A DNA stretch of 64,000 nt, from NCBI RefSeq assembly GCF_900130035.1, contig NZ_FQXQ01000006.1, positions 1-64,000 of the forward strand, written 5' to 3'. Positions 1-8,293 of the stretch are shown one piece after another. Under the pieces are notes generated by a model. The model ran no database searches and was not told where the DNA came from. It worked only from the letters and a program-made list of their open reading frames with translations. This stretch comes from Wenyingzhuangia marina. Lineage in GTDB: Bacteria > Bacteroidota > Bacteroidia > Flavobacteriales > Flavobacteriaceae. Position 1 is the stretch's first letter. Each line of letters begins with the position of its first letter. Made by a program: the position numbers and the translations under genes.

Positions 1-30
1 TTTGGTTTTCATTCAAATCAACACAAATAA

Positions 31-64
31 AAAAACCTTATAAACATAGCGTTTATAAGGTTTT
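31..64. terminator. Intrinsic hairpin terminator
   Basis: A perfect inverted repeat (AACCTTATAAAC, five-base loop, GTTTATAAGGTT) is flanked by A and T runs on both sides, so it could stop transcription from either direction. It lies just past the 3' end of the tRNA-Ser gene and probably ends that transcript. It may also serve a gene left of the window. Confidence 0.75.
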
Positions 65-87
65 GGGCACTTTTGTGATAAAAGTTG

Positions 88-172
88 CGGAGAAAGAGGG
101 ATTCGAACCCCCGGACCTGTTACAGTCAACAGTTTTCAAGACTGCCGCATTCGACCACTCTGCCATTTCTCC
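88..172 (-). tRNA. tRNA-Ser (anticodon UGA)
   Basis: The minus strand folds as a class II tRNA. The acceptor stem is GGAGAAA/TTTCTCC, the anticodon loop is CTTGAAA with anticodon TGA, a long variable arm is typical of tRNA-Ser, and the T-loop is GGTTCGAATCC. The discriminator base is G and the CCA end is not encoded. A consensus promoter lies upstream and a hairpin terminator downstream, so it looks like a single-gene transcript. The open reading frame across it on the plus strand is spurious. Confidence 0.95.
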
Positions 173-203
173 TGAGCGTCTCACGATTTCTCGTTTGCGA
201 GTG

Positions 204-234
204 CAAATATAGGATTAATCTACATTATCACAAA
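204..234 (-). promoter_or_regulatory. Bacteroidota-type promoter of tRNA-Ser
   Basis: On the minus strand TTTG (231-234) is followed after 19 nt by TATATTTG (204-211). This matches the -33/-7 consensus of the primary Bacteroidota sigma factor exactly. The tRNA 5' end lies about 32 nt downstream. Confidence 0.8.
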
Positions 235-355
235 AAAATAATAAAGTTTTTTTCATCAGCAAATCACTTCTTTTATTAAGATACTCATTTCCAGTAATTA
301 ATTTAATTAAATAACTTATTTCAATTTATTTAAAGAACAATCTTTCAAATTTCCG

Positions 356-363
356 TAAATTCG
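356..363 (+). promoter_or_regulatory. Possible -7 element of aroC
   Basis: TAAATTCG differs by one base from TAnnTTTG and lies 17 nt before the aroC ATG. No clear TTTG is visible at -33, so this is a weak call. A second match, TATTTTTG (372-379), abuts the start codon and would give a leaderless transcript. Confidence 0.35.
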
Positions 364-380
364 CACAAACTTATTTTTGT

Positions 381-1442
381 ATGGCAAATAAATTTGGAAA
401 GCTATTTACCATCACCACTTTTGGTGAATCTCATGGACCTGCAATCGGAGGGGTTATTGACGGATGTCCTGCTGGGATTGAATTAGATCTTGAAGCAATT
501 CAAAAAGAACTTGATCGAAGAAAACCTGGACAATCTAAAATTGTAACTCAACGTAAAGAACCAGATACTGTTGAATTTATGGCGGGGATTTTTGAAGGAA
601 AAACCACAGGAGCTTCTATTGGCTTTAGAATTGTAAATACCAATCAAAAATCAAAAGATTATTCACATATTAAAGATCAATATCGTCCATCACACGCTGA
701 TTATACTTATAGTCAAAAATATGGACATAGAGATTATAAAGGTGGTGGAAGAACCTCTGCTAGAGAAACTGCCAATTGGGTAGTTGGTGGAGCAGTTGCC
801 AAACAAGCTATCCCTGAAATTAAAATCAATGCTTTTACTTCTTCAGTAGGAAATATACATTTGGACACTCCTTACCAAGAGTTAGATTTTTCTTTAATAG
901 AAAGTAACATCGCTCGTTGTCCAGATGCTAAAAAAGCAGAGGAAATGATTGATTATATAGGTGAAATTAAAAAACAAGGAGATACTGTTGGTGGTGTGGT
1001 TACTTGTGTCATTCAAAATGTACCAGTAGGATTAGGTGAACCTATTTTTGATAAATTACATGCACAATTAGGAAAAGCCATGTTATCAATCAATGCTGTA
1101 AAAGGTTTTGAGTTTGGTAGTGGTTTTGAAGGTGCAGCGATGACAGGTAGCCAACATAACGATATTTTTAATGCTGATGGTTCTACCAAAACAAACTACT
1201 CTGGAGGAATTCAAGGTGGAATTAGCAACGGAATGGACATTTACTTTAAAGTAGCTTTTAAACCAGTTGCCACTGTAATTCAAAAACAAGAAACTATTGA
1301 TAAGGATGGGAATATTGTAAAAATGATGGGAAAAGGTCGTCATGATCCTTGTGTGGTTCCTAGAGCCATTCCTATTGTAGAAGCTTTAGCTGCCATGGTT
1401 ATTGTTGATAATATCATGTTAGACAAAGCAAGAAGAATATAA
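381..1442 (+). CDS. aroC: Chorismate synthase
   Basis: Catalyses the last shikimate-pathway step, the trans-1,4 elimination of phosphate from 5-enolpyruvylshikimate-3-phosphate to chorismate, using reduced FMN in the cytoplasm. The 353 residues match the usual family length. The N-terminal signature [10 protein letters not shown] (about residues 12-21), the conserved His at about 18 and 105, the [11 protein letters not shown] block (121-131) and the C-terminal [13 protein letters not shown] block are all visible. Chorismate feeds aromatic amino acids, folate and menaquinone; folP, menC and menA are elsewhere in this window. The gene appears to be transcribed alone and converges on murA, with a shared hairpin terminator between them. 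Confidence 0.97.
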   Translation: MANKFGKLFTITTFGESHGPAIGGVIDGCPAGIELDLEAIQKELDRRKPGQSKIVTQRKEPDTVEFMAGIFEGKTTGASIGFRIVNTNQKSKDYSHIKDQYRPSHADYTYSQKYGHRDYKGGGRTSARETANWVVGGAVAKQAIPEIKINAFTSSVGNIHLDTPYQELDFSLIESNIARCPDAKKAEEMIDYIGEIKKQGDTVGGVVTCVIQNVPVGLGEPIFDKLHAQLGKAMLSINAVKGFEFGSGFEGAAMTGSQHNDIFNADGSTKTNYSGGIQGGISNGMDIYFKVAFKPVATVIQKQETIDKDGNIVKMMGKGRHDPCVVPRAIPIVEALAAMVIVDNIMLDKARRI

Positions 1443-1500
1443 TTACTAGTTATTGGTTTTCAGGCAACATGCCATAATTCAATACTTCTCAATAAAAACA

Positions 1501-1534
1501 AAAAAATCGAAACATTTAAATGTTTCGATTTTTT
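1501..1534. terminator. Bidirectional terminator between aroC and murA
   Basis: The perfect stem ATCGAAACATTT/AAATGTTTCGAT is flanked by A6 on the left and a T-run on the right. It sits between the convergent aroC and murA genes and can end both transcripts. Confidence 0.85.
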
Positions 1535-1575
1535 TATTGGGTCAATACCAAAAACCATGAACAACGAACTAACAA

Positions 1576-2883
1576 CTAATCAATTCTTTCAATTTTAGCT
1601 CCAACTGCTTGTAGTCTTTCAACAATATTTTGGTAACCTCTGTCTATTTGTTCTACATTATGGATGATACTTGTTCCTTTTGCAGATAATGCTGCAATCA
1701 ATAAACTAATTCCCGCTCTAATATCAGGAGAAGTCATGGTAGTAGCTTTTAAACTATGCTTGTGATTCATTCCTACAACATTGGCTCTGTGTGGATCACA
1801 AAGAATTACCTTAGCTCCCATGTCAATCAATTTATCAACAAAGAACAAACGGCTTTCAAACATTTTTTGATGAATTAACACCGTTCCTTTTGCTTGTGTC
1901 GCAATGACCAATACAATACTCAGTAAATCTGGAGTGAATCCAGGCCAAGGAGCATCAGAAACGGTTAACATAGATCCGTCTATATAACTTTCTATTTCAT
2001 AAGAATCTTGCTGAGGAATGTAGATATCATCTCCTTTTTGCTCTAATTTGATTCCTAACTTTCTAAAGACACGAGGAATTTGCCCTAAGTTTTCCCAAGA
2101 AACATTCTTAATGGTCAGTTCAGATTTGGTCATAGCTGCCATTCCAATCCAAGAACCAATCTCAATCATATCAGGTAATACTCTATGATCGGTTCCTCCT
2201 AATTTTTCAACTCCTTCAATAGTTAACAAGTTAGAACCAACTCCAGAAATTTTAGCTCCCATTCGGTTTAACATATTACACAACTGTTGCAAATAAGGCT
2301 CACAAGCAGCATTGTAAATAGTTGTAATTCCTTCGGCCAAAACAGCTGCCATTACAATGTTTGCTGTTCCAGTTACAGAAGCTTCATCTAACAACATATG
2401 AGCTCCTTGTAAACGAGAAGATTCTACTCCGTAAAAATGTTCTTCTTTATTATATCTAAACTTAGCTCCAAGGTTGATAAATCCTTCAAAGTGTGTATCT
2501 AATCTTCTACGTCCAATTTTGTCTCCTCCTGGTTTAGGAATGTATCCTTTTCCAAAACGAGCTAACATAGGTCCTACCAACATAATAGATCCACGAAGTT
2601 TTTTACCATCTTCTTTAAAAGCTGCAGAACTTAAATAATCAATATTTACCTCATCAGCTTGAAATTCATAAGTATGCTCATCTAATTGATTCACTTTTAC
2701 TCCTAAATCTCTTAAAATATCAATTAGTTTATTAACATCAATAATATTGGGAATGTTCTCTATCTTAATTTTTTCTGGGGTAAGTAAAACAGCACACAAA
2801 ATCTGTAATACTTCGTTTTTTGCACCTTGTGGGGTAATTTCACCTCTTAGCTGGTGCCCTCCTTCTACTTTAAATGTTGCCAT
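1576..2883 (-). CDS. murA: UDP-N-acetylglucosamine 1-carboxyvinyltransferase, Asp-type active site
   Basis: Transfers enolpyruvate from PEP to UDP-GlcNAc, the first committed step of peptidoglycan synthesis. The 435 residues have the EPSP-synthase-like two-domain fold. The PQGAKNEVLQ motif near residues 18-27 carries the conserved Lys-Asn. In the catalytic loop the usual PGGC is replaced by PGGDKIGRRRLD, so the PEP/fosfomycin-reactive Cys (Cys115 in E. coli) is Asp at residue 121. Known Asp-type MurA enzymes, such as that of Mycobacterium tuberculosis, stay active and resist fosfomycin. The C-terminal part contains the typical DIRAGISLLIAALSAKG segment. The gene lies 9 nt downstream of the DUF4290 gene and is probably co-transcribed with it. 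Confidence 0.96.
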   Translation of the reverse strand: MATFKVEGGHQLRGEITPQGAKNEVLQILCAVLLTPEKIKIENIPNIIDVNKLIDILRDLGVKVNQLDEHTYEFQADEVNIDYLSSAAFKEDGKKLRGSIMLVGPMLARFGKGYIPKPGGDKIGRRRLDTHFEGFINLGAKFRYNKEEHFYGVESSRLQGAHMLLDEASVTGTANIVMAAVLAEGITTIYNAACEPYLQQLCNMLNRMGAKISGVGSNLLTIEGVEKLGGTDHRVLPDMIEIGSWIGMAAMTKSELTIKNVSWENLGQIPRVFRKLGIKLEQKGDDIYIPQQDSYEIESYIDGSMLTVSDAPWPGFTPDLLSIVLVIATQAKGTVLIHQKMFESRLFFVDKLIDMGAKVILCDPHRANVVGMNHKHSLKATTMTSPDIRAGISLLIAALSAKGTSIIHNVEQIDRGYQNIVERLQAVGAKIERID

Positions 2884-2892
2884 GTAGTAAAA

Positions 2893-3564
2893 TTATTTGC
2901 GGTTTTTATGATTGTTGTTATTGTGTTTTCTACCGTTATTTCGGTTATTATTCGATGTTTTTCCTTGCTGAATATTCATTCTCCCTGAATTACTCTTACG
3001 CAATAAAGTAGCGCTTTGAGCCAACTCCTCTTCAGAGCCTCTTAAATCTATTTTTCCTTTAGATAGTTCATTTAAATGGCTGTAGATTACAGCATCTTCA
3101 ACTGTGTCTTTGTTCCAATTTAAATAACACTTTTTCATATGGTTGGCGATATTTAAAATTAGAGCTTCTCTTAATTCTCCTTCATCCCAACTTAAAGCCA
3201 CATCAATCATAGTCTGAATATTGTTTCCATAAAAACGATACTTAGTTGCTGACTTAGGATAATTTAATCGTTCAGGCTTTGCATTAACCTCTTCAACAGT
3301 CAACTTTTCATATGGAGGATCTACCTCTAATTGAAATTGCGACATGATGAATAACTGATCCCATAATTTGTGCTTAAAATCTGGCACATCTCTTAAGTGG
3401 GGTTGTAAATTCCCCATGACATCTATAATGGCATAAGCCATTTTTTCTCTTTCTTCTTTATCTTCTAGTGCTACACAATGATCTACTAACTTTTGTACGT
3501 GTCTTCCATATTCTGGAATAATCAAAGTGCTTCTTTCAGAATTGTATTCTAAATCAAAACCCAT
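2893..3564 (-). CDS. DUF4290 family protein
   Basis: This 223-residue protein matches the DUF4290 family known from Bacteroidota. The N-terminal half holds the conserved block beginning FDLEYNSERS and continuing through PEYGRHVQKLV and LRDVPDFKHKLWDQLF. It is predicted soluble, with no signal peptide. The last ~35 residues are a low-complexity Asn/Lys/Arg tail (NNNRNNGRKHNNNNHKNRK), which is basic and could bind nucleic acid or membrane; that is inference. It is the first gene of an operon with murA (9-nt gap), suggesting a cell-envelope or growth link, but no biochemical function is known to me. Confidence 0.85.
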   Translation of the reverse strand: MGFDLEYNSERSTLIIPEYGRHVQKLVDHCVALEDKEEREKMAYAIIDVMGNLQPHLRDVPDFKHKLWDQLFIMSQFQLEVDPPYEKLTVEEVNAKPERLNYPKSATKYRFYGNNIQTMIDVALSWDEGELREALILNIANHMKKCYLNWNKDTVEDAVIYSHLNELSKGKIDLRGSEEELAQSATLLRKSNSGRMNIQQGKTSNNNRNNGRKHNNNNHKNRK

Positions 3565-3699
3565 AGTTTTATTTAAGTATTTACTTGTTGTTTTTTGTGA
3601 ATTCAGATGAATAGACCATTACAACAATTGGTCTTACAATAAACAATTATTTCCTTTAAAAGGAAAATATATTCACAGTTAGTTTTATTTAATAAAGTT

Positions 3700-6045
3700 T
3701 TAAGAGTCTATAATGTTCAACTTGGCAAATTGAAGCAATATCTTTTTGGTTCCAACATTTTCAAACTTTACCTCAGCTTTAACATTTACGCCAGCACCTT
3801 CTACACTAATTACTTGTCCCACTCCGAATTTAGCATGACTTACTTTATTTCCTGCTGCTAACTTTTGAGCAGGTTTATTTGTGTTCATTTTTTGTGCCAA
3901 TTGTGGTGTTACCTTTCTTAAATTTTGAGGTTGTTTAAACGGTGTTTTCTTTTCTGGTGTTTCTTTATTTCTAACCGAACGTGTTACTGGTTTTCTAAAA
4001 CGAATTTTATCTCTAGGAATGTCATCATCATCAAACAAACCACTATCTACAAAACGATTGGCTACGACTTTATTGCGTTGCGGAGCCAAATGTTCTATAT
4101 AACGTTCGTCTATTTCTTCTAAAAATCTACTTGGTTCACAATCTATTAATTTTCCCCATCGGTAACGCGTGTGGGCAAAACTTAAATAACATTGTGTTTC
4201 TGCTCTAGTTAAAGCCACATAAAACAAACGTCTTTCTTCTTCTAACTCACTACGAGTATTCACACTCATGGCCGATGGAAATAAAGTTTCTTCCATCCCC
4301 ACAATATACACATAAGGAAATTCCAATCCTTTTGCCAAGTGAATGGTCATTAAAGAAACCATAGGTGTATCATCTTCATCTTTATTATCAAAAGTAGAAG
4401 CCAAAGCAACATCTTCTAAAAAGGCTGTTAAACTACTATCTAAATCTTGTTCTTTTCTTTCTTCAATAAAATCTTTCATTCCGTTCAGTAATTCCTGAAC
4501 GTTTTCTACCCTACTTACTGCTTCTGGAGTTCCATCAACTTGTAAATCTTTAATTAAACCTACTCTTTTTACCACCTCATCAGCTACTTCAAAAGCATTA
4601 TTTGCTTGGGCAGATATTTGTAAACTCTGAATTAAAGTTGAAAAATTATTCAACTTGGTTTTGGTAAGGCCTTGAATTTTAATATCGGTACTTTCTATGT
4701 CTGATATAATTTCAAATAACGATTTATTATAATGATTAGCCGCTACCGATAATTTATCCATAGTCGTTTCTCCAATTCCTCTTGCCGGATAATTGATGAT
4801 TCTTTTTAACGCTTCCTCATCATTTGGATTGATTAACACACGCAAATAAGCCAGTAAATCTTTGATTTCTTTACGTTGATAAAAAGACAATCCTCCAAAT
4901 ATTTTATACTTGATTCCTTTTTTACGTAAGGCATCTTCCATAGCACGAGATTGTGCATTGGTTCTGTAAAGAATTGCAAAATCATCATAAGTTTTTTGAA
5001 GATTCATGGCATTTTCAAAAATAGAATTGGCCACCCAACGTCCTTCCTCACCATCAGAAAGGGTTCTCATTATTTTTATTTTACCACCTTCATCATTGGC
5101 TGTAAAAATAGTCTTATCTAAACGTGTTTTATTTTTCTCAATCAAACTATTGGCAGCTTCTACAATATTACTAGTAGAACGATAATTTTGCTCTAGCTTA
5201 AATGTTTTTACATCAGGATAATCTTTTTGAAAATTTAAAATATTATTGATATTGGCTCCACGGAAGGCGTAAATAGATTGCGAATCATCTCCTACCACAC
5301 AAATATTCTGAAAACGATCGGCCAAAGCACGAACAATTAAATATTGTGAATGGTTGGTATCTTGGTACTCATCTACCATCACATATCTAAATCTATCTTG
5401 GTATTTTGATAAAACATCTGGAAAGCGAACCAACAACTCATTGGTACGCAACAATAAATCATCAAAATCCATGGCACCTGCCTTAAAACATCTATCTACA
5501 TATTCTTTGTAAATAGCCCCCATTTGTGGTCTCATAGCCATGGTATCGGCTTCAATCAACTCGGGATTATTTCTATAGGCTTTTACGGTGATTAAATTAT
5601 TTTTAAACTGAGAAATTCTACTTAAAATAGCTTTAGATTTATACTGATCTTTACTCAATCCCATTTCTTTAATAATGGAATTCATCAAACGAACGGTGTC
5701 CTGAGAATCGTAAATGGTAAAACTTGACGGGTACCCCAATTTATCTGCTTCAGAACGTAAAATTCTAGCAAATACGGAGTGAAAAGTTCCCATCCAAAGA
5801 TTTTTAGCTTCGCTTTGACCAACCACAGCAGCAATACGCTCTTTCATTTCACGAGCAGCCTTATTGGTAAAGGTTAAAGATAGTATCTGAAAAGAATCTA
5901 CTCCATTTTTTAACAAATGGGCAATTCTATAAGTTAATACTCTTGTTTTTCCAGATCCTGCACCGGCAATAATAATCATTGGCCCTTCCATTTGCTCAAC
6001 GGCTGCACGCTGTGGAGGGTTTAATCCTTCTAAATAATCTGACAC
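3700..6045 (-). CDS. uvrD: UvrD/PcrA-type superfamily 1 DNA helicase
   Basis: ATP-dependent 3'-5' helicase for nucleotide excision and mismatch repair and for clearing recombinases or stalled polymerase. The SF1A motifs appear in order: Walker A AGAGSGKT near residues 27-34, motif Ia with TNKAAREMKER, Walker B DEYQDTN, motif III VVGDDSQSIYAFRGA, motif IV LEQNYRS, motif V MTIHLAKGLEFPYV and motif VI YVALTRAE. The 781-residue length fits. The C-terminus is a Lys/Pro/Gln-rich linker followed by a small Tudor-like domain (AKFGVGQVISVEGAG...), as in PcrA, where it contacts RNA polymerase. It appears to be transcribed alone. Confidence 0.95.
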   Translation of the reverse strand: MSDYLEGLNPPQRAAVEQMEGPMIIIAGAGSGKTRVLTYRIAHLLKNGVDSFQILSLTFTNKAAREMKERIAAVVGQSEAKNLWMGTFHSVFARILRSEADKLGYPSSFTIYDSQDTVRLMNSIIKEMGLSKDQYKSKAILSRISQFKNNLITVKAYRNNPELIEADTMAMRPQMGAIYKEYVDRCFKAGAMDFDDLLLRTNELLVRFPDVLSKYQDRFRYVMVDEYQDTNHSQYLIVRALADRFQNICVVGDDSQSIYAFRGANINNILNFQKDYPDVKTFKLEQNYRSTSNIVEAANSLIEKNKTRLDKTIFTANDEGGKIKIMRTLSDGEEGRWVANSIFENAMNLQKTYDDFAILYRTNAQSRAMEDALRKKGIKYKIFGGLSFYQRKEIKDLLAYLRVLINPNDEEALKRIINYPARGIGETTMDKLSVAANHYNKSLFEIISDIESTDIKIQGLTKTKLNNFSTLIQSLQISAQANNAFEVADEVVKRVGLIKDLQVDGTPEAVSRVENVQELLNGMKDFIEERKEQDLDSSLTAFLEDVALASTFDNKDEDDTPMVSLMTIHLAKGLEFPYVYIVGMEETLFPSAMSVNTRSELEEERRLFYVALTRAETQCYLSFAHTRYRWGKLIDCEPSRFLEEIDERYIEHLAPQRNKVVANRFVDSGLFDDDDIPRDKIRFRKPVTRSVRNKETPEKKTPFKQPQNLRKVTPQLAQKMNTNKPAQKLAAGNKVSHAKFGVGQVISVEGAGVNVKAEVKFENVGTKKILLQFAKLNIIDS

Positions 6046-6162
6046 TTGGCTATTCTTTTTTAAGTAGGCTAAAAATAAGAATTATTTAGGGAATGATGAG
6101 TGCTATCTTTTTGTTTTCTAACGTTAAGATTAAACGATGTAGATAGACTGCATTAAAGAAAA

Positions 6163-6369
6163 TCAATCTTTCCCATATTCCAAGATATCTGCGGGTTGGC
6201 AATCTAGAGCTTCACAAATAGCTTCCAAAGTAGAAAAACGAATGGCTTTGGCTTTGTTATTTTTTAAAATGGATAAGTTTGCCAAGGTAATTCCTACTTT
6301 TTCTGCAAGTTCAGACAAAGACATTTTCCTCTTTGCCATCATTACATCTAAGTTTACAATAATTGCCAT
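6163..6369 (-). CDS. Xre-family HTH regulator (YozG type)
   Basis: This 68-residue protein is essentially one Cro/CI-type helix-turn-helix. The segment MSLSELAEKVGIT forms the first helices, LANLSILKNNKAKAIRF the recognition region, and LDCQPADILEY is the typical C-terminal end. It starts 2 nt after the stop of the DUF2975 membrane protein, so the two are translationally linked. Such small Xre proteins next to DUF2975 membrane proteins recur across bacteria. They are thought to form a membrane-protein/repressor pair, but the signal and targets are unknown. Confidence 0.85.
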   Translation of the reverse strand: MAIIVNLDVMMAKRKMSLSELAEKVGITLANLSILKNNKAKAIRFSTLEAICEALDCQPADILEYGKD

Positions 6370-6371
6370 CG

Positions 6372-6983
6372 TTATACAGTTAGTTTATTTTCTTCCTCTA
6401 AATTATTTCCTTCTTTAAAAATCTCAGCCATAATATATGCCAGTAAAGATAGAATTAAAAGATTTGGGGTAATGTTAATTCCATTAATTCCACCTCTTTG
6501 AAATACATGATAATAAAAGGATGTTAATACACAAATAATTAACAAATACTTACCTATTCTTCTAAATGACAATACATTATTTTCTTGAAATGTTTTTACT
6601 TCCTTAACAGATTCCATCACTTTTTGAAATTCACCGAAACATAAAAAACCAAGAAATAATACGACAGAGTATTTAATAAAACTAACATATAGAGAAGTTT
6701 TCTTTAACTGGTCTAATGTAAACACTTCAGAATCTTTTTGCTCACCTTCATATTTATAAGTTCTACGTGTATTTATATGTATCCCATTAGAAACCTTATA
6801 TGAAGTTACAAAGGAATTATTCTTAAAATCCAACTTATTACTTAAATCTATTTTATTGTAATATGATGGGTTTATTTGCAAATGCACAAAGAAACCTGTA
6901 AAAATCAAAAAAGTCAAAACATATAACACACGAATAAATTTACAAATAACAATAGCAATACTAAGGAGGGTGTTCTTTTTCAT
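6372..6983 (-). CDS. DUF2975 family membrane protein
   Basis: This 203-residue protein has about four hydrophobic segments: near the N-terminus (VLYVLTFLIFTGFFV), around 105-120 (SVVLFLGFLCF), around 145-160 (YLLIICVLTSFYYHVF) and around 170-190. A soluble loop at about 40-95 should lie outside the membrane. The size, topology and tight link to a downstream YozG-type regulator match DUF2975. No enzyme motif is visible. A role in sensing or in modulating the partner regulator is inference from the gene pairing. Confidence 0.75.
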   Translation of the reverse strand: MKKNTLLSIAIVICKFIRVLYVLTFLIFTGFFVHLQINPSYYNKIDLSNKLDFKNNSFVTSYKVSNGIHINTRRTYKYEGEQKDSEVFTLDQLKKTSLYVSFIKYSVVLFLGFLCFGEFQKVMESVKEVKTFQENNVLSFRRIGKYLLIICVLTSFYYHVFQRGGINGINITPNLLILSLLAYIMAEIFKEGNNLEEENKLTV

Positions 6984-7010
6984 AACAATTTATTTTTTTT
7001 ATTAGTACAG

Positions 7011-7044
7011 CAAATATACTAACAAAAAACTATTAAACAACAAA
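7011..7044 (-). promoter_or_regulatory. Promoter of the DUF2975/Xre operon
   Basis: On the minus strand TTTG (7041-7044), 22 nt, then TATATTTG (7011-7018). The start codon of the membrane protein lies about 28 nt downstream. Confidence 0.6.
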
Positions 7045-7184
7045 TATTTATTGTATTTCAATAAAAATAAAATCCTTATCAATAAATATAGAAAGATTCA
7101 GTTAACTATCACATAAAACATCAAAACAAACATATCGCAGCATAGCAACAAAGTTTTTACCCTATCTATAAAAAACACTATTAG

Positions 7185-7192
7185 TATATTTG
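7185..7192 (+). promoter_or_regulatory. -7 element upstream of the YCF48-like lipoprotein gene
   Basis: TATATTTG matches the -7 consensus and lies 20 nt before the start codon of the gene at 7212. A TTTG at the right distance upstream is not evident, so only half of the promoter is supported. Confidence 0.45.
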
Positions 7193-7211
7193 GCCATAAA
7201 TTAACCTTCCC

Positions 7212-8255
7212 ATGAAACATGTTTTATTTGTAACCATTTCTGTTTTACTATTTTCCTGCAACCCTAAAAATCAAGAAAAAATTATAAATTTTAATAAAGT
7301 AGAAGTCGAAAACATTTTACAAGATTCTTTATTAAGCATTAGAGCTATTGAAATATTAAACAACAAAAATGTAGCTTTTGCTGCCAATAATAGTGCTTAT
7401 GGATTTTACAACCCTAAAACAAAGATGTGGGATATAGCTATTCAAAAATACAATTCACTAAATCTACATTTTAGAGCCATCGCTCATACAAATAAAGATT
7501 TTTTTATGATTACCATTGAAAACCCTGCTTTGTTGTTTAAGTCTACAGACACCGAAAACATGGAATTAGTGTACAAAGAAGAAAGCAATGGTGTTTTTTA
7601 TGATGCTATGACTTTTTGGAATGACAACGAAGGGATTGCGGTTGGAGATAGTATGAATGGGTGCTTATCTATTATTATTACTAGGGATGGTGGACAAACA
7701 TGGAAAAAAATAGCTTGTGAAAATTTACCTAAATCAGAAACCAACGAAAATGCTTTTGCTGCCAGCAACACCAATATTAAAACCATCGGAAATAAAACAT
7801 GGATTGCTACTTCAAGCGGTAATGTATATTATTCAAAGAACAAAGGGGTTTCTTGGCAAGTTGTAAAAACCCCCATCATTCAAAATAAAGAAACAGAAGG
7901 CATTTATAGCATTGATTTTTATGATGAAAATAACGGATTTGCTATTGGTGGAGATTACACTAAACCAAAAGAAAACAATTCTAACAAAATAAAAACAACA
8001 GATGGAGGAAAAACATGGAATTTAGTAGCTAAAAATGAAACTCCCAATTTTAGAAGTTGCGTACAATACATACCAAACAAAAAAGGAAAAGAATTGGTTG
8101 CTATTGGTTTTAACGGAATTGATTTTAGCAATAATGCTGGGGAATCTTGGAAACACATAAGTGATGAAAGTTTTTATACCATTCGTTTTTTAAATGATAG
8201 CACAGCCTATGCTTCAGGAGCAGGAAGAATTTCAAAACTTACTTTTAAAGAATAA
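7212..8255 (+). CDS. YCF48/BNR-repeat beta-propeller lipoprotein
   Basis: This 347-residue exported lipoprotein has a short signal peptide ending in LLFSC at residues 12-16. The body is built from repeats with the Asp-box/YCF48 pattern, such as TRDGGQTWKK, SKNKGVSWQVV, TTDGGKTWNLV and SNNAGESWKHI, alternating with GIAVGD- or GFAIGGD-like strands. This predicts a single beta-propeller similar to plant HCF136 and bacterial photosynthesis-assembly factors. Here it probably binds a partner protein or glycan at the outer membrane, and no catalytic residues are claimed. It lies 38 nt upstream of an M13 peptidase lipoprotein and is probably co-transcribed with it. Confidence 0.8.
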   Translation: MKHVLFVTISVLLFSCNPKNQEKIINFNKVEVENILQDSLLSIRAIEILNNKNVAFAANNSAYGFYNPKTKMWDIAIQKYNSLNLHFRAIAHTNKDFFMITIENPALLFKSTDTENMELVYKEESNGVFYDAMTFWNDNEGIAVGDSMNGCLSIIITRDGGQTWKKIACENLPKSETNENAFAASNTNIKTIGNKTWIATSSGNVYYSKNKGVSWQVVKTPIIQNKETEGIYSIDFYDENNGFAIGGDYTKPKENNSNKIKTTDGGKTWNLVAKNETPNFRSCVQYIPNKKGKELVAIGFNGIDFSNNAGESWKHISDESFYTIRFLNDSTAYASGAGRISKLTFKE

Positions 8256-8293
8256 AAAAACTATCAATATATTTATCATAAAACAACCTATCT

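Noticed and set aside
85-279. 64-codon frame on the plus strand
   Set aside because: It runs through the tRNA-Ser gene on the other strand and has no protein-like features.
3613-3634. AGACCA/TGGTCT hairpin between UvrD and DUF4290 genes
   Set aside because: The stem is six pairs long and lacks a T-run on the relevant strand, so a terminator is not supported.
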